A stretch of DNA of 64,000 nt from Lysinibacillus telephonicus (GTDB taxonomy: Bacteria; Bacillota; Bacilli; Bacillales_A; Planococcaceae), in NCBI RefSeq assembly GCF_003966145.1, contig NZ_RXNR01000007.1, positions 1-64,000 on the forward strand, written 5' to 3'. The notes beneath the pieces are model-generated. The model was given only the letters and a program-made list of their open reading frames with translations. It did not search any database and was not told where the DNA came from. The translations under genes were made by a program, and so were the position numbers. This document shows positions 8,066 through 18,492 of this stretch, piece by piece. Each line of letters opens with the position of its first letter. The stretch's first letter is position 1.

Positions 8066-8355
8066 ACGACAAAAAGTTAATAAGAAAAGAAGCGATTGCC
8101 CTTTCATATAATCCGGATAACGGCAATAGTCCAACAGTTGTTGCAAAGGGAAAGGGAAAAATTGCAGATAATATATTAGAACAAGCTTCTATCCATAATG
8201 TCCCAATTTATGAGGATCCAAATCTTGTTGAATTGCTAGGCAAGCTAGATTTAAATGATTCAATACCAGAACAGCTCTATCAGGCAGTAGCAGAAGTTTT
8301 TGCATTTATTTACCGATTAGATCGAAATTATGACTCGTTAACAAAGGGAAAATAG
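8062..8355 (+). CDS. ylqH: YlqH/FlhX: stand-alone FlhB C-terminal domain homologue
   Basis: The 97-residue protein aligns by eye with the part of FlhB that follows its self-cleavage site. It shares PTVVAKGKGKIADNILEQA (FlhB here: PTVVAKGTDFVAQKIKLIA) and the end IPEQLYQAVAEVFAFIYRLD (FlhB: VPEEFFKAVAEILAYVYRIK). It lacks the membrane domain, and NPDNGN stands where FlhB has NPTH. Homologues called FlhX or YlqH exist in several bacteria, and in some species they can replace the cleaved FlhB domain. It starts inside the stop codon of ylqG. Confidence 0.88.
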   Translation: MNDKKLIRKEAIALSYNPDNGNSPTVVAKGKGKIADNILEQASIHNVPIYEDPNLVELLGKLDLNDSIPEQLYQAVAEVFAFIYRLDRNYDSLTKGK

Positions 8356-8452
8356 TATAGTAAAACAATATGAAGCCAATTGTTTGTTAGATTGATATAG
8401 AAAATTGTGTAATAAGACATTGAAAAATATACAAATAATACAATAATAGACT

Positions 8453-8480
8453 TTGTCAGAATATTTGTATAGAATAGAAT
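8453..8480 (+). promoter_or_regulatory. Promoter of sucCD
   Basis: TTGTCA (8453-8458) and TAGAAT (8475-8480) are spaced by 16 bases, with the sucC ribosome binding site about 25 bases after the predicted start. Confidence 0.45.
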
Positions 8481-8524
8481 ATGTTAAGAAAATAATTTTC
8501 AAAAGGCTGATTGGAGGATGTATC

Positions 8525-9685
8525 ATGAATATCCATGAATACCAAGGGAAAGAAATCCTGAGAAAATATGGTGTGGCTGTACCAAACGGTAAAGTTGCAT
8601 TTTCACCAGAAGAGGCAGTGAAGGTTGCAAAAGAACTTGGTTCCAATGTAATCGTTGTAAAAGCACAAATTCACGCTGGTGGTCGTGGAAAAGCTGGGGG
8701 TGTAAAAATCGCGAAGAACTTGGATGAAGTCCGTACTTACGCGAAAGAATTATTAGGAAAAATTTTAGTAACACATCAAACAGGTCCAGAGGGTAAAGAA
8801 GTAAAACGACTTTACATCGAAGAAGGATCTGATATAAAAAAAGAATATTATTTAAGCTTCGTTTTAGATAGATCAACTTCTAGAGTTACTCTAATGGGTT
8901 CTGAAGAGGGTGGAATGGACATCGAAGAGGTAGCTGAGGAAACCCCTGAAAAAATCTTTAAAGAAGTCATCGATCCTGTAACAGGTCTATTACCTTTTCA
9001 GGCGCGCCGTATGGCATTTAATATGAATATTCCGCCGAAGCTCGTTAATAAAGCTGCTAAGTTGATGTTGGGCTTATATGATGCATTTGTTGATAAAGAC
9101 GCATCAATCCTTGAAATTAATCCCCTTGTCGTAACAGGTGGAGACGAAGTAATGGCACTTGATGCAAAATTTAATTTTGATTCAAATGCACTTTACCGAC
9201 ATAAGGATATTGTCGAGTTAAGAGATTTTGATGAAGAAAATCCAAAGGAAATTGAAGCATCAAAATATGATTTAAGCTATATCTCGCTCGATGGTAATAT
9301 CGGCTGTATGGTTAATGGTGCGGGCCTCGCGATGGCAACGATGGATACTATTAGCTACTACGGCGGTCAACCTGCCAATTTCCTTGATGTTGGTGGTGGT
9401 GCAACAACTGAAAAAGTAACTGAGGCATTTAAAATTATTTTGTCAGATCCTAACGTAAAAGGCATTTTTGTTAATATTTTTGGCGGTATTATGAAATGTG
9501 ACATAATAGCTGAAGGTGTTATTGCTGCTGCTAAGCAATTAGGGTTAAAAGTGCCGTTAGTAGTTCGATTAGAAGGGACAAATGTCGAACGAGGCAAAGA
9601 ATTATTAAATGCATCTGGATTGAACATTGTTGCAGCAGATTCTATGGCTGACGGCGCAGAAAAAATTGTAGAGCTTGTAGGTTAA
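8525..9685 (+). CDS. sucC: Succinyl-CoA synthetase (ADP-forming), beta subunit
   Basis: SucC with SucD converts succinyl-CoA to succinate while making ATP in the citric acid cycle. The 386-residue protein begins [12 protein letters not shown], the family's exact N-terminus, so the ATG at 8525 behind tggagg is the start rather than upstream in-frame codons. The ATP-grasp domain includes [10 protein letters not shown] (51-60) and LEINPLVV; the C-terminal CoA-ligase domain includes [13 protein letters not shown] and [12 protein letters not shown]. sucD follows after 19 bases, forming a two-gene operon closed by a terminator. Confidence 0.98.
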   Translation: MNIHEYQGKEILRKYGVAVPNGKVAFSPEEAVKVAKELGSNVIVVKAQIHAGGRGKAGGVKIAKNLDEVRTYAKELLGKILVTHQTGPEGKEVKRLYIEEGSDIKKEYYLSFVLDRSTSRVTLMGSEEGGMDIEEVAEETPEKIFKEVIDPVTGLLPFQARRMAFNMNIPPKLVNKAAKLMLGLYDAFVDKDASILEINPLVVTGGDEVMALDAKFNFDSNALYRHKDIVELRDFDEENPKEIEASKYDLSYISLDGNIGCMVNGAGLAMATMDTISYYGGQPANFLDVGGGATTEKVTEAFKIILSDPNVKGIFVNIFGGIMKCDIIAEGVIAAAKQLGLKVPLVVRLEGTNVERGKELLNASGLNIVAADSMADGAEKIVELVG

Positions 9686-9704
9686 TGGGAGGCAGGGAGA
9701 TTTC

Positions 9705-10607
9705 ATGAGTGTTTATATTAATGCAGATACAAAGGTAATTGTTCAAGGTATTACAGGGGAAACAGCCCTTTTCCATACGAAACAAATGCTGGAATATGGT
9801 ACAAAAATTGTAGCAGGGGTAACGCCTGGTAAAGGTGGGCAAGTAATAGAAGGAGTACCTGTATTTGATACTGTTCAGGAAGCAGTGAAACAAACAGGTG
9901 CAAATGTTTCAGTAATTTATGTACCAGCTCCATTTGCAGCAGATGCTATAATGGAGGCAGTAGACGCTGAATTAGATTTAACGATTTGCATTACGGAACA
10001 TATTCCTGTGTTGGATATGGTGAAAGTAAAACGTTATATGGAAGGAAAGAAAACACGTTTAGTAGGTCCAAACTGTCCAGGTGTTATTAGTGCTGATGAA
10101 TGTAAAATCGGAATTATGCCAGGCTACATTCATAAAAAAGGTCACGTTGGTGTCGTTTCTCGCTCAGGCACACTTACTTATGAAGCAGTGCATCAACTAA
10201 CACAGGCTGGAATTGGTCAATCAACAGCTGTTGGTATCGGAGGAGACCCGGTAAATGGCACTAACTTTATCGATGTTCTATCTGAATTTAATAATGACCC
10301 AGAAACATATGCGGTTGTTATGATTGGTGAAATCGGCGGAACTGCAGAAGAAGAAGCTGCTGCATGGATTAAAGAAAATATGACAAAACCTGTTGTAGGC
10401 TTCATTGGTGGTCAAACTGCACCTCCTGGGAAACGCATGGGACATGCAGGAGCAATTATTTCTGGCGGCAAAGGGACGGCTAAAGAAAAAATTAAGGCAA
10501 TGAATGAGGCTGGGATAGAAGTAGCTGCAACGCCATCTGTTATAGGGGAAACATTGATTAAAGTAATAAAAGAAAAAGGTCTATACGAAAAATGTAAAAC
10601 ACATTAA
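9705..10607 (+). CDS. sucD: Succinyl-CoA synthetase, alpha subunit
   Basis: SucD binds CoA and carries the phosphohistidine intermediate. The 300-residue protein has the Rossmann CoA-binding start ([21 protein letters not shown]), the block VGPNCPGVI, and the active-site His247 in [15 protein letters not shown]. Length and motifs are complete. A ribosome binding site (gggaggcagggag) precedes the ATG. It is cotranscribed with sucC and followed by a strong terminator. Confidence 0.98.
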   Translation: MSVYINADTKVIVQGITGETALFHTKQMLEYGTKIVAGVTPGKGGQVIEGVPVFDTVQEAVKQTGANVSVIYVPAPFAADAIMEAVDAELDLTICITEHIPVLDMVKVKRYMEGKKTRLVGPNCPGVISADECKIGIMPGYIHKKGHVGVVSRSGTLTYEAVHQLTQAGIGQSTAVGIGGDPVNGTNFIDVLSEFNNDPETYAVVMIGEIGGTAEEEAAAWIKENMTKPVVGFIGGQTAPPGKRMGHAGAIISGGKGTAKEKIKAMNEAGIEVAATPSVIGETLIKVIKEKGLYEKCKTH

Positions 10608-10612
10608 AATAA

Positions 10613-10646
10613 AAGGTGTAGCCAATGAGCTACACCTTCTTTTTTT
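10613..10646 (+). terminator. Terminator after sucD
   Basis: AAGGTGTAGC (10613-10622) pairs perfectly with GCTACACCTT (10629-10638), followed by ctttttttt. Confidence 0.93.
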
Positions 10647-10698
10647 GCGGTCACGTCTTCTTTCATCAGATTATTTATCTAAAAGAGGAGTGATTTTA

Positions 10699-11580
10699 TT
10701 GAATTCTTTACACGATCTTATTGCTCTACACTACGTTTATCCTCTCACTTTAAATAAACTCCAAAAACTATTAGAATCTAGTCTCTCAATTCAAAATATA
10801 AAAAATTTGTCGTCCTCTAATTTCTCTAAAATCCTATCAATTTCGACAAAAAACGCTGATAATATTTTACTAAATTACCATCGAATGTTAAAAATAAATT
10901 TATTAGATGCATATAATTCTGCTAATATAAATGTTATTCCTTTTAATAGTGAATATTATCCCGGGAAATTGATGGAGTTAGTTGATCCGCCAACAATCCT
11001 TTATGCAAAAGGGGATATTTCACTATTAAAAAATCCTAATAAAATAGCTATTGTTGGTTCAAGAAAAGCAACGAATTATTCTGAGTTGGCCATGGAAATG
11101 ATTGTACCGCCCCTTATTCAGGGGAATTTTATTATCGTAAGTGGACTAGCTAAAGGCGTTGACAGTTTAGCACACAGTGCAGCCATTAAATATGGTGGAA
11201 AAACTATTGCTGTTTTAGGTCACGGATTATTTCATCTATATCCAAAAGAAAATAAAAAACTTGCAGATGAATTGGAAGGAAATCATTTACTATTAACAGA
11301 ATATCCTCCATATGTTGGGGTTCAGAAATGGCATTTTCCGATGAGAAATCGTATTATAAGCGGTATTAGCAATGCAATAGTCGTAACAGAAGCAGCATTA
11401 AAGAGCGGTTCCCTTATTACAACTGAACACGCACTCGAGCATGGAAAAGATGTATTTGTAGTACCAGGACCTATAGACTCTGAACAGTCAAAAGGAACGA
11501 ATAGTTTATTAAGAGAAGGGGCAATTCCTATATGGAGCGGCCACCAAATATTAGAGGAATTAAAATTGTTTTTAAGGTAA
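10699..11580 (+). CDS. dprA: DNA processing protein DprA (Smf)
   Basis: DprA loads RecA onto incoming single-stranded DNA during natural transformation. The 293-residue protein has the Rossmann-like DprA domain: KIAIVGSRKATNYSE, ISGLAKGVDSLAHSAA-like strand VSGLAKGVDSLAHSAA, then NRIISGISNAIVVTEAALKS and HGKDVFVVPGPID. I placed the start at TTG 10699 because agaggag lies 8 bases before it; the frame runs further upstream into the sucD terminator. The N-terminal 110 residues are weakly conserved. The gene lies before topA as in other Bacillales. Confidence 0.93.
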   Translation: MNSLHDLIALHYVYPLTLNKLQKLLESSLSIQNIKNLSSSNFSKILSISTKNADNILLNYHRMLKINLLDAYNSANINVIPFNSEYYPGKLMELVDPPTILYAKGDISLLKNPNKIAIVGSRKATNYSELAMEMIVPPLIQGNFIIVSGLAKGVDSLAHSAAIKYGGKTIAVLGHGLFHLYPKENKKLADELEGNHLLLTEYPPYVGVQKWHFPMRNRIISGISNAIVVTEAALKSGSLITTEHALEHGKDVFVVPGPIDSEQSKGTNSLLREGAIPIWSGHQILEELKLFLR

Positions 11581-11594
11581 ATATTGAAAAAAAG

Positions 11595-11621
11595 TTGCAT
11601 TATCATAAAAACTGTTATACA
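11595..11621 (+). promoter_or_regulatory. Weak candidate promoter before topA
   Basis: TTGCAT (11595-11600) and TATACA (11616-11621) are spaced by only 15 bases. GTTGCA and TGCAAC also form an inverted repeat around this segment (11594-11630). No better promoter is visible in the 230 bases before topA. Confidence 0.25.
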
Positions 11622-11812
11622 TTTTGCAACAGGTATTCATTTTAACTTTGCTTCAAGGGAGAGCTTCCTGGAAAAAAGAAGAAAGTTGAACACCGCTGTA
11701 ATGATGCGATTTAGGTAATGGATGTGTATTATTTAAGTCCTAAAAAATTAATCGTCAAATTACATGGTGGATTTGATTAATAACAATTTACCTCTACAAG
11801 GGGGAAGTATAG

Positions 11813-13891
11813 ATGGCAGATTATTTAGTGATTGTAGAATCACCAGCAAAAGCAAAAACAATTGAAAGATACTTAGGCAAAAAATATAAAGTAAAGGCTT
11901 CCATTGGTCATGTTATTGATTTGCCAAAAAGCCAAACAGGTATTGATACGGAAAATAATTATAAACCGAAATACATTACCATTCGAGGAAAAGGCCCAGT
12001 ACTCCAGGAATTAAAGTCAGCAGCGAAAAAAGCAAAAAAAGTTTATCTCGCAGCCGACCCTGACCGCGAAGGGGAAGCAATTGCATGGCATTTAGCATCA
12101 GCTCTTAATATTGATATGAATTCGGAGTGTCGCGTTGTTTTCAACGAAATTACAAAAGATGCAATTTTAGACTCTTTTAAACATCCCCGTGCTATTAACA
12201 TGGATTTAGTTGATGCTCAGCAAGCTAGACGTATTTTAGATCGTCTAGTTGGATATAACATTAGTCCAATCCTTTGGAAAAAAGTTAAAAAGGGATTATC
12301 AGCAGGACGTGTTCAATCTGTTGCACTTCGATTAATAATTGATCGAGAAGAAGAGATTAAGAATTTTGTTCCAGAAGAATACTGGACTATTGAAGGTAAT
12401 TTCGAAAAAGGAAAAAAACAGTTTGACGCACTTTACTATGGCAATGAAAAAGTAAGAATTAAGCTTACAAACGAGGAACAAGTCAAGGCTGTTTTAAGTG
12501 GTTTAAAAGGCGATGAATTCCGAGTAACAAATGTCGTTAAGAAAGAACGAAAACGTAATGCAGCACCTGCCTTCACGACATCATCTTTACAACAAGAAGC
12601 AGCGAGAAAGCTAAATTTCCGAGCGAAGAAAACAATGATGTTGGCTCAGCAACTATACGAAGGTATTGATATAGGCAAAAAAGAAGGTACTGTCGGGTTA
12701 ATTACATACATGAGAACTGACTCAACAAGAATTTCAGACAGTGCTAAAGCTGAAGCTACGAATTTTATAAACGAAAAATATGGCAAAGATTATATTATCG
12801 GAGAGCAGAAACAAGCAAAAAAATCTTCCAATGCTCAAGATGCCCATGAAGCAATCCGTCCAACTAGTGTAATGAGAACACCTGAAGAATTGAAGGAAGT
12901 ATTAAGTCGGGATCAATTGCGTCTTTATCGACTTATTTGGGAACGTTTTATTGCAAGTCAAATGGCACCGGCGATTTTAGACACAGTAACTGTTGATTTA
13001 GTTAATCAAGATGTACAATTCCGTGCAAACGGTTCCCATGTGAAATTTCCTGGTTTTATGAAACTTTATATTGAAGGAACTGATGATAATTCTGAAGAAA
13101 CAACAAAGCTGCTGCCTGAAATGGAAGTTGGCGATACAGTAAAATCGTTAGAAATTGAGCCAAAGCAGCACTTTACACAACCACCACCACGTTTTACCGA
13201 GGCACGTCTTGTAAAAGAACTTGAAGAGCTTGGAATCGGACGTCCTTCGACATATGCACCTACGTTAGATGTAATTCAAAAGCGCGGCTATGTTCAGTTA
13301 GATGCTAAACGATTTGTACCTACAGAACTTGGTGAAATTGTCCATCAGTTTATGATAGAATTTTTCCCTGAAATTATTAATATCGAGTTTACTGCGAAAA
13401 TGGAAGAAGACCTCGATAAAATTGAAGAAGGGCAAACAAACTGGGTAAAAATTATTGATGAATTTTATAAAGACTTTGAGAAAAATGTCAAGCATGCAGA
13501 TGAAGTGATGGAAAAAATCGAAATAAAAGATGAGCCAGCTGGGGAAGATTGTGAAAACTGTGGTTCGCCTATGGTCTATAAATTAGGGCGATATGGAAAA
13601 TTTATGGCTTGTTCAAATTTCCCAGAATGTAGAAATACTAAGGCGATTATCAAGCCTATTGGAGTGAAATGTCCAAATTGTGATACTGGAGAAATTGTAG
13701 AAAGAAAAAGTAAAACAAAACGTCTATTCTACGGTTGCAACACGTATCCAGAATGTGATTTTGTCTCCTGGGATAAGCCAATTAGTAGACCTTGCCCGAA
13801 ATGTAGTTCATTGTTAGTTGAGAAGAAAATAAAAAAAGGTATTCAAATTCAATGTACAAAATGTGACTACGAAGAAGAACCGACTCAATAG
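11813..13891 (+). CDS. topA: DNA topoisomerase I
   Basis: Topoisomerase I relaxes negative supercoils by a transient single-strand break. The 692-residue type IA enzyme has the Toprim domain ([31 protein letters not shown] near 82-93), the DNA-gate domains and the catalytic Tyr299 in [14 protein letters not shown]. The C-terminus carries three zinc-ribbon modules with CxxC pairs (CENC...C, CPNC...C, CPKC...CTKC), as in B. subtilis TopA. The start ATG follows caaggggga. A terminator follows, and trmFO, the usual next gene, is missing. Confidence 0.97.
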   Translation: MADYLVIVESPAKAKTIERYLGKKYKVKASIGHVIDLPKSQTGIDTENNYKPKYITIRGKGPVLQELKSAAKKAKKVYLAADPDREGEAIAWHLASALNIDMNSECRVVFNEITKDAILDSFKHPRAINMDLVDAQQARRILDRLVGYNISPILWKKVKKGLSAGRVQSVALRLIIDREEEIKNFVPEEYWTIEGNFEKGKKQFDALYYGNEKVRIKLTNEEQVKAVLSGLKGDEFRVTNVVKKERKRNAAPAFTTSSLQQEAARKLNFRAKKTMMLAQQLYEGIDIGKKEGTVGLITYMRTDSTRISDSAKAEATNFINEKYGKDYIIGEQKQAKKSSNAQDAHEAIRPTSVMRTPEELKEVLSRDQLRLYRLIWERFIASQMAPAILDTVTVDLVNQDVQFRANGSHVKFPGFMKLYIEGTDDNSEETTKLLPEMEVGDTVKSLEIEPKQHFTQPPPRFTEARLVKELEELGIGRPSTYAPTLDVIQKRGYVQLDAKRFVPTELGEIVHQFMIEFFPEIINIEFTAKMEEDLDKIEEGQTNWVKIIDEFYKDFEKNVKHADEVMEKIEIKDEPAGEDCENCGSPMVYKLGRYGKFMACSNFPECRNTKAIIKPIGVKCPNCDTGEIVERKSKTKRLFYGCNTYPECDFVSWDKPISRPCPKCSSLLVEKKIKKGIQIQCTKCDYEEEPTQ

Positions 13892-13939
13892 TTATGATAT
13901 TTCTAAATTTTATGAATTATCAAACAATATAATTGCTTT

Positions 13940-13981
13940 ATGCCTCATTAAATTGTTATAATTTATGAGGCATTTTCTTTT
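13940..13981 (+). terminator. Terminator after topA
   Basis: ATGCCTCAT (13940-13948) pairs with ATGAGGCAT (13965-13973), extended by A/T pairs, and is followed by tttctttt. Confidence 0.8.
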
Positions 13982-14189
13982 GCTTGTGTTCTGTGCCTCC
14001 AGCTTAGTTCTTATCAAAAGGTCTTAAAGTTGTAAGGATTAGACTTGAGAACCATGTTGGCTTAGACATTCTAAGGCATTATAGATGTCATAGCGCAATC
14101 GGGGTGCTTTAAGACAATAAAAATCGGTTATTTTATTACTAAATTGTTAATGCTTCACTCAAAATTTACAATTTTTATTTACTTAATAC

Positions 14190-14216
14190 TTGATATATTT
14201 CCAATATAGGTATAGT
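14190..14216 (+). promoter_or_regulatory. Weak candidate promoter for xerC-hslVU-codY
   Basis: TTGATA (14190-14195) and TATAGT (14211-14216) are 15 bases apart, which is short. No clearer signal lies before xerC. Confidence 0.25.
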
Positions 14217-14348
14217 GTCATTATGGATGTTTTTAAATGAAATAAAATTTTAGTTATAGCGCCACAATCATTAATGCAATCTTCTGTAAAATCTTACAAA
14301 TACGATGCGAGACTTGAGTGAAAATAGTTGGAAGGGAGGTTTCTTGAA

Positions 14349-15248
14349 TTGGGTATCGAATCGAAAGATGCATTGGATCAATTTCTCCGTTATATTCAAT
14401 TGGAAAAAAACTTCTCAGTACATACTGTTAGGGAATATGAGATTGATTTAAAGGACTTTCTGGCCTTTTTACAATCCGAAGGTGTCACTCAGCTAAATGA
14501 TGTTGAATACTTGCATGCTAGAATTTATGTTACAAAGTTATACGACGAAAAAAAAGCAAGAACATCAATATCTCGTAAAATTTCATCTATTCGATCATTT
14601 TTTAAATTTTTAAATCGAGAATATGATTTAGATGATGCACCATTTCGTTCACTTTATCATCCTAAAAAAGAAAAGCGCTTACCAAACTTCTTTTATGAAG
14701 AGGAACTTTCACAATTATTCGAACGCAACTACGGTACAGATCCCAAGTCTCTACGTAATATTGCTTTGCTTGAATTGCTTTATGCAACAGGTATTCGAGT
14801 CAGCGAATGTACTTCAATAGATCTTGAGGATATAGATTTTCATTATTCAATTATTCGAGTAATGGGGAAGGGGCGTAAGGAAAGAATAATTCCATTCGGA
14901 CAGTATGCCCACGAAGCTTTAGTTAAATATATTGAAGAAGTTCGTCCGGTTCTTATGAAAAAGACAAAACATAATCGACTTTTTGTAAATATGCGTGGAG
15001 AAGAACTTACTCCGCGTGGTGTACGTTATATATTAGAGGAAATGATTAAAAATGCTTCAATGCATACTAAAATTTATCCACATATGTTAAGGCATTCATT
15101 TGCGACACATTTATTAAATCATGGTGCGGATTTAAGAACAGTTCAAGAATTATTAGGCCATGCCAATCTATCATCAACTCAAGTATATACGCATGTAACG
15201 AAAGAACATCTTCGAAAAACTTATATGAGTACGCATCCACGAGCATAA
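14349..15248 (+). CDS. xerC: Tyrosine recombinase XerC (CodV)
   Basis: XerC acts with XerD at the dif site to resolve chromosome dimers. The 299-residue protein has the N-terminal SAM-like core-binding domain (about 1-95) and the C-terminal catalytic domain. The active-site residues are Arg150 (ATGIRVSE), Lys174 (GKGRKER), His245 and Arg248 (HMLRHSFATH), His271 (LLGHANL) and Tyr280 (QVYTHV). The start is TTG 14349, with gggagg 9 bases before it; an upstream in-frame TTG at 14328 would overlap that site. It heads the xerC-hslV-hslU-codY cluster. Confidence 0.94.
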   Translation: MGIESKDALDQFLRYIQLEKNFSVHTVREYEIDLKDFLAFLQSEGVTQLNDVEYLHARIYVTKLYDEKKARTSISRKISSIRSFFKFLNREYDLDDAPFRSLYHPKKEKRLPNFFYEEELSQLFERNYGTDPKSLRNIALLELLYATGIRVSECTSIDLEDIDFHYSIIRVMGKGRKERIIPFGQYAHEALVKYIEEVRPVLMKKTKHNRLFVNMRGEELTPRGVRYILEEMIKNASMHTKIYPHMLRHSFATHLLNHGADLRTVQELLGHANLSSTQVYTHVTKEHLRKTYMSTHPRA

Positions 15249-15265
15249 TGTGAGGAGGAAGATAA

Positions 15266-15811
15266 ATGGAACAATTTCACGCAACAACCATTTTTGCAAT
15301 CCATCATAATGGTGGCTGTGCAATGGCTGGGGATGGGCAAGTAACACTAGGTAATTCAGTTGTAATGAAACATACTGCCAAAAAAGTAAGAAGACTATTT
15401 AACGGTAAAGTATTAGCTGGGTTTGCCGGGTCTGTTGCTGATGCATTCACTTTATTTGAAATGTTTGAAGCAAAGCTTAATGAATATGGAGGCAACTTAC
15501 AGCGTGCAGCGGTAGAGGTTGCAAAACAATGGCGCGGTGATAAAATGCTTCGTCAACTAGAAGCGCTGCTTTTAGTAATGGACAATTCGACATTGCTTCT
15601 TATTTCAGGTACTGGTGAAGTTATTGAACCGGATGATGGTATTTTAGCGATTGGATCTGGAGGAAATTATGCATTAGCTGCTGGACGTGCGCTAAAGCAA
15701 AATGCCAGCAATTTATCTGCTAAAGAAATTGCGAAGGCAGCATTAACGATCGCTGCGGATATTTGTGTTTATACAAACCATAACATTATCGTGGAGGCGC
15801 TGGAAGAATGA
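15266..15811 (+). CDS. hslV: HslV (ClpQ) peptidase subunit
   Basis: HslV forms a two-ring proteasome-like peptidase activated by HslU. The 181-residue protein has the family core: [43 protein letters not shown] and [21 protein letters not shown]. In B. subtilis this protein (CodW) uses an N-terminal Ser after its start Met; here residue 2 is Glu and the first Thr pair is at 7-8, so an N-terminal Ser is absent. The start ATG follows gaggaggaa. The stop overlaps hslU by 4 bases. Confidence 0.97.
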   Translation: MEQFHATTIFAIHHNGGCAMAGDGQVTLGNSVVMKHTAKKVRRLFNGKVLAGFAGSVADAFTLFEMFEAKLNEYGGNLQRAAVEVAKQWRGDKMLRQLEALLLVMDNSTLLLISGTGEVIEPDDGILAIGSGGNYALAAGRALKQNASNLSAKEIAKAALTIAADICVYTNHNIIVEALEE

Positions 15812-17202
15812 CACAACAAAATTTAACGCCAAGACAAATTACAGAACAGCTAAACCGTTATATTGTTGGGCAAAATAATGCAAAGCGCGCTGTTGCCATA
15901 GCCCTTCGAAATAGATATCGCCGATCATTATTAAATGAGGATTTAAAAAATGAAATTATTCCAAAAAACATTTTAATGATTGGGCCTACTGGTGTAGGGA
16001 AAACAGAAATTGCTCGAAGAATTGCAAAGCTTACAAATGCACCCTTTATAAAAGTTGAGGCAACGAAATTTACGGAAGTAGGTTATGTTGGACGCGATGT
16101 AGAATCGATGGTACGTGATTTGGTTGAAGCTTCAAGAAGGCTTGTTAAAGATGAAATGATGGAAAATGTAAAAGATCTGGCAGAACAAAATGCAAATGAA
16201 GCAATTGCTAAATTGTTAGTACCATCAAAATTAAAAGCGAAGATGGCTCAAAACCCATTAGAAATGCTTTTTGGACAGAAAACTGAAAAGCCTGTTGAGG
16301 ATACGAGCGTCGAGGAAGTTGAAATCCGCTCGAAACGCTCGCAAGTTTTAGAAGACTTAAAAGCGGGCAAATTAGAAGAAGAATGGGTAACTGTTGAGGT
16401 AACTGAACAAAATACTCCATTTTTCGAATTAATGCCTGGAATGGGAATGGACATGGGTTCGTCAGGAATGCAGGACATGCTATCAAATTTGATGCCAAAA
16501 AAAGTTAAAAAGCGTAAGATGATGGTCAAAGATGCTAGACGCGTTTTAATTATTGAAGAGGCGAATAAATTAATTGATAGTGATGAATTAGCAGGGGAAT
16601 CGATACGACGAGCAGAGCAATCTGGAATTATTTTTATTGACGAAATTGATAAAATTGCAAGTCGCGGATCTTCTTCAGCAGATGTATCTCGAGAAGGTGT
16701 ACAGCGTGACATATTACCGATTGTTGAGGGCTCGACTGTAACAACAAAATATGGACCAGTAAAAACTGACTTTATGTTGTTTATTGCAGCTGGTGCTTTC
16801 CATATGTCTAAGCCAAGTGATTTGATCCCCGAATTGCAAGGCCGATTCCCGATTCGTGTTGAACTTGATAAGTTAACTAAGGAAGATTTTATTCGCATTT
16901 TAAAAGAACCAGATCAATCCCTTATATTGCAGTATAAAGCTCTTTTGGAAACAGAAGGTGTAACAATTAGTTTTACAGACGAAGCGATAGATAGAATTGC
17001 TGAGATCGCAACAGAGGTTAACCAAGAAACGGATAATATTGGGGCGAGAAGACTTCACACGATTATGGAACGATTATTAGAAGAATTATCATTTGAAGCA
17101 TCTGAAATAGCACCAGCACATATTGAAATTACCCCTTCATATGTCGATAAAAAGCTCGAGAAAATATCTAAAAACAAAGATTTGTCACAATTTATCTTAT
17201 AA
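15808..17202 (+). CDS. hslU: HslU (ClpY) ATPase, unfoldase subunit
   Basis: HslU is a AAA+ unfoldase that feeds proteins to HslV. The 464-residue protein shows Walker A GPTGVGKT (59-66), the pore-loop region [15 protein letters not shown], a Met-rich inserted I domain (about 110-240, with [16 protein letters not shown]), Walker [11 protein letters not shown] near 275, and the C-terminal sensor region [20 protein letters not shown]. It ends DLSQFIL, matching the C-terminal tail that docks into HslV. It starts inside the hslV stop and is followed by codY. Confidence 0.98.
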   Translation: MTQQNLTPRQITEQLNRYIVGQNNAKRAVAIALRNRYRRSLLNEDLKNEIIPKNILMIGPTGVGKTEIARRIAKLTNAPFIKVEATKFTEVGYVGRDVESMVRDLVEASRRLVKDEMMENVKDLAEQNANEAIAKLLVPSKLKAKMAQNPLEMLFGQKTEKPVEDTSVEEVEIRSKRSQVLEDLKAGKLEEEWVTVEVTEQNTPFFELMPGMGMDMGSSGMQDMLSNLMPKKVKKRKMMVKDARRVLIIEEANKLIDSDELAGESIRRAEQSGIIFIDEIDKIASRGSSSADVSREGVQRDILPIVEGSTVTTKYGPVKTDFMLFIAAGAFHMSKPSDLIPELQGRFPIRVELDKLTKEDFIRILKEPDQSLILQYKALLETEGVTISFTDEAIDRIAEIATEVNQETDNIGARRLHTIMERLLEELSFEASEIAPAHIEITPSYVDKKLEKISKNKDLSQFIL

Positions 17203-17291
17203 TTCGAGTTTAATTAGTTACAATAAATTTTATAAACCTTTAGAATATTAAGTGAATTATTAAATGTAAACCTTTAGGAGGATTTATTTAA

Positions 17292-18071
17292 ATGAATTTA
17301 TTAGAAAAAACACGTAAAATCAATTCAATGCTGCAAGCGTCAGCCGGCAAACCTGTTAACTTTAAAGAGATGGCAGAAACACTTGGTGATATTATAGATA
17401 GCAATGTATTTATTGTAAGCCGAAAAGGGAAGCTTTTAGGTATTTCAATTCACCAATTAATTGAGAATGAAAGAATGAAAAAAATGTTTGAAGCTCGTCA
17501 ATTCCCTGAAGACTATACACAGCATTTATTTGAAATAACAGAGACTTCTCCTAACATTGACATTGACAGTGAACATACTGTTTTCCCAATAGAAAATCGC
17601 GATTTATTCAAAAACGGGTTAACAACAATTGTTCCTATTATTGGTGGGGGAGAACGTCTAGGTACTTTAATTTTAGGACGCCTGACTGAAAGCTTTGAAG
17701 ACGATGATTTAATATTAGCTGAGTATGGTGCTACTGTAGTTGGAATGGAAATTTTACGAGAAAAATCAGAAGAGATTGAAGAAGAGGCACGTAGTAAAGC
17801 GGTTGTACAAATGGCAATCAACTCATTATCATACAGTGAATTGGAAGCTATTGAACATATTTTTGAAGAACTTGACGGTAATGAAGGTTTACTTGTAGCT
17901 TCAAAAATTGCAGATCGTGTAGGAATTACTCGTTCTGTAATCGTAAATGCATTACGTAAATTAGAATCTGCTGGTGTTATTGAATCTCGTTCTTTAGGAA
18001 TGAAAGGTACGTATATAAAAGTATTGAATGATAAGTTTTTAATTGCATTAGCTGAAATTAAAATGAAATAA
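17292..18071 (+). CDS. codY: Global transcriptional regulator CodY
   Basis: CodY represses stationary-phase, nutrient-uptake and motility genes when branched-chain amino acids and GTP are plentiful. The 259-residue protein has the N-terminal GAF-type ligand domain (about 1-155) and the C-terminal winged helix-turn-helix ([29 protein letters not shown], split here at 204-232). The start ATG follows taggagg. It closes the xerC-hslVU-codY cluster and is followed by two hairpins. The next transcription unit is the fla/che operon, which CodY represses directly in B. subtilis. Confidence 0.98.
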   Translation: MNLLEKTRKINSMLQASAGKPVNFKEMAETLGDIIDSNVFIVSRKGKLLGISIHQLIENERMKKMFEARQFPEDYTQHLFEITETSPNIDIDSEHTVFPIENRDLFKNGLTTIVPIIGGGERLGTLILGRLTESFEDDDLILAEYGATVVGMEILREKSEEIEEEARSKAVVQMAINSLSYSELEAIEHIFEELDGNEGLLVASKIADRVGITRSVIVNALRKLESAGVIESRSLGMKGTYIKVLNDKFLIALAEIKMK

Positions 18072-18110
18072 TTGAAATATGTTTCATCTGCTAAAGGTGA
18101 AACCACATCA

Positions 18111-18158
18111 GAGTGTAGATAAAGTTAATTATGACTTTGTCTACACTCTTTTATTATT
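18111..18158 (+). terminator. Terminator after codY
   Basis: GAGTGTAGATAAAGT (18111-18125) pairs with ACTTTGTCTACACTC (18133-18147 region), followed by ttttatt. A smaller hairpin (18081-18103) precedes it. Confidence 0.9.
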
Positions 18159-18337
18159 TTATAAAAACATTTTAACAACCTGCCAACGCTTGTCAGACAG
18201 GATATTCTTGATCAAAAGTACAGCTATAAGTACAACCAGTATAAAAGCGTTTTCAATCGTTTGAAAATTTTTCTGTTATAGATAAAAGGCTATTTATTAT
18301 GTTGTACATTTTTACCATAGTCCTTTTTTCTTAATGG

Positions 18338-18367
18338 TTGATTTTGTGTGAGGTTTATCCTTATAAT
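18338..18367 (+). promoter_or_regulatory. Candidate sigma-A promoter of the fla/che operon
   Basis: TTGATT (18338-18343) and a perfect TATAAT (18362-18367) are separated by 18 bases. The transcript would start near 18374 and carry a leader of about 190 bases before flgB. I saw no SigD-type promoter (TAAA with GCCGATAT) here. Confidence 0.5.
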
Positions 18368-18411
18368 CTCTATCACTTCATGTCGAATTCAGTATTAAAT
18401 GTGCAAATTGT

Positions 18412-18442
18412 GAATTCTATAAATAGAAATTCCTTGAAAATT
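18412..18442 (+). promoter_or_regulatory. Candidate CodY box and adjoining palindrome in the flgB leader
   Basis: AATTCCTTGAAAATT (18428-18442) matches the CodY consensus AATTTTCWGAAAATT at 12 of 15 positions. Directly before it, and sharing a few bases, is the near-palindrome GAATTCTATaaATAGAAATTC (18412-18432). Both lie downstream of the candidate start site, so binding would act as a roadblock. Confidence 0.4.
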
Positions 18443-18465
18443 AGTACGTATAGCCTATTAAAAAT

Positions 18466-18492
18466 CGACAAAATGCGATAGACACTTTGTCG
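18466..18492 (+). repeat. Inverted repeat in the flgB leader
   Basis: CGACAAA (18466-18472) and TTTGTCG (18486-18492) can form a hairpin with a 13-base loop. No T run follows, so it is not a standard terminator. The surrounding 18159-18565 holds no gene. Confidence 0.5.

Larger units (their letters stand above)
13892..14348. other. Intergenic stretch topA-xerC without a recognisable gene
   Basis: Apart from the topA terminator and a weak promoter-like pair before xerC, I see nothing I can name in these 457 bases. In B. subtilis the trmFO (gid) gene lies here; no trmFO reading frame or fragment is visible on either strand. The segment 14030-14125 is slightly less AT-rich than its surroundings and remains unexplained. 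Confidence 0.7.

Noticed and set aside
14030-14125. Possible relic of a transposase or RNA gene before xerC
   Set aside because: A short minus-strand frame is readable but matches nothing I can name; too short to call.
18253-18277. TTTTCAA/TTTGAAAA followed by T, a second codY terminator or CodY site
   Set aside because: The stem is short and all A/T, and the match to the CodY consensus is poor.
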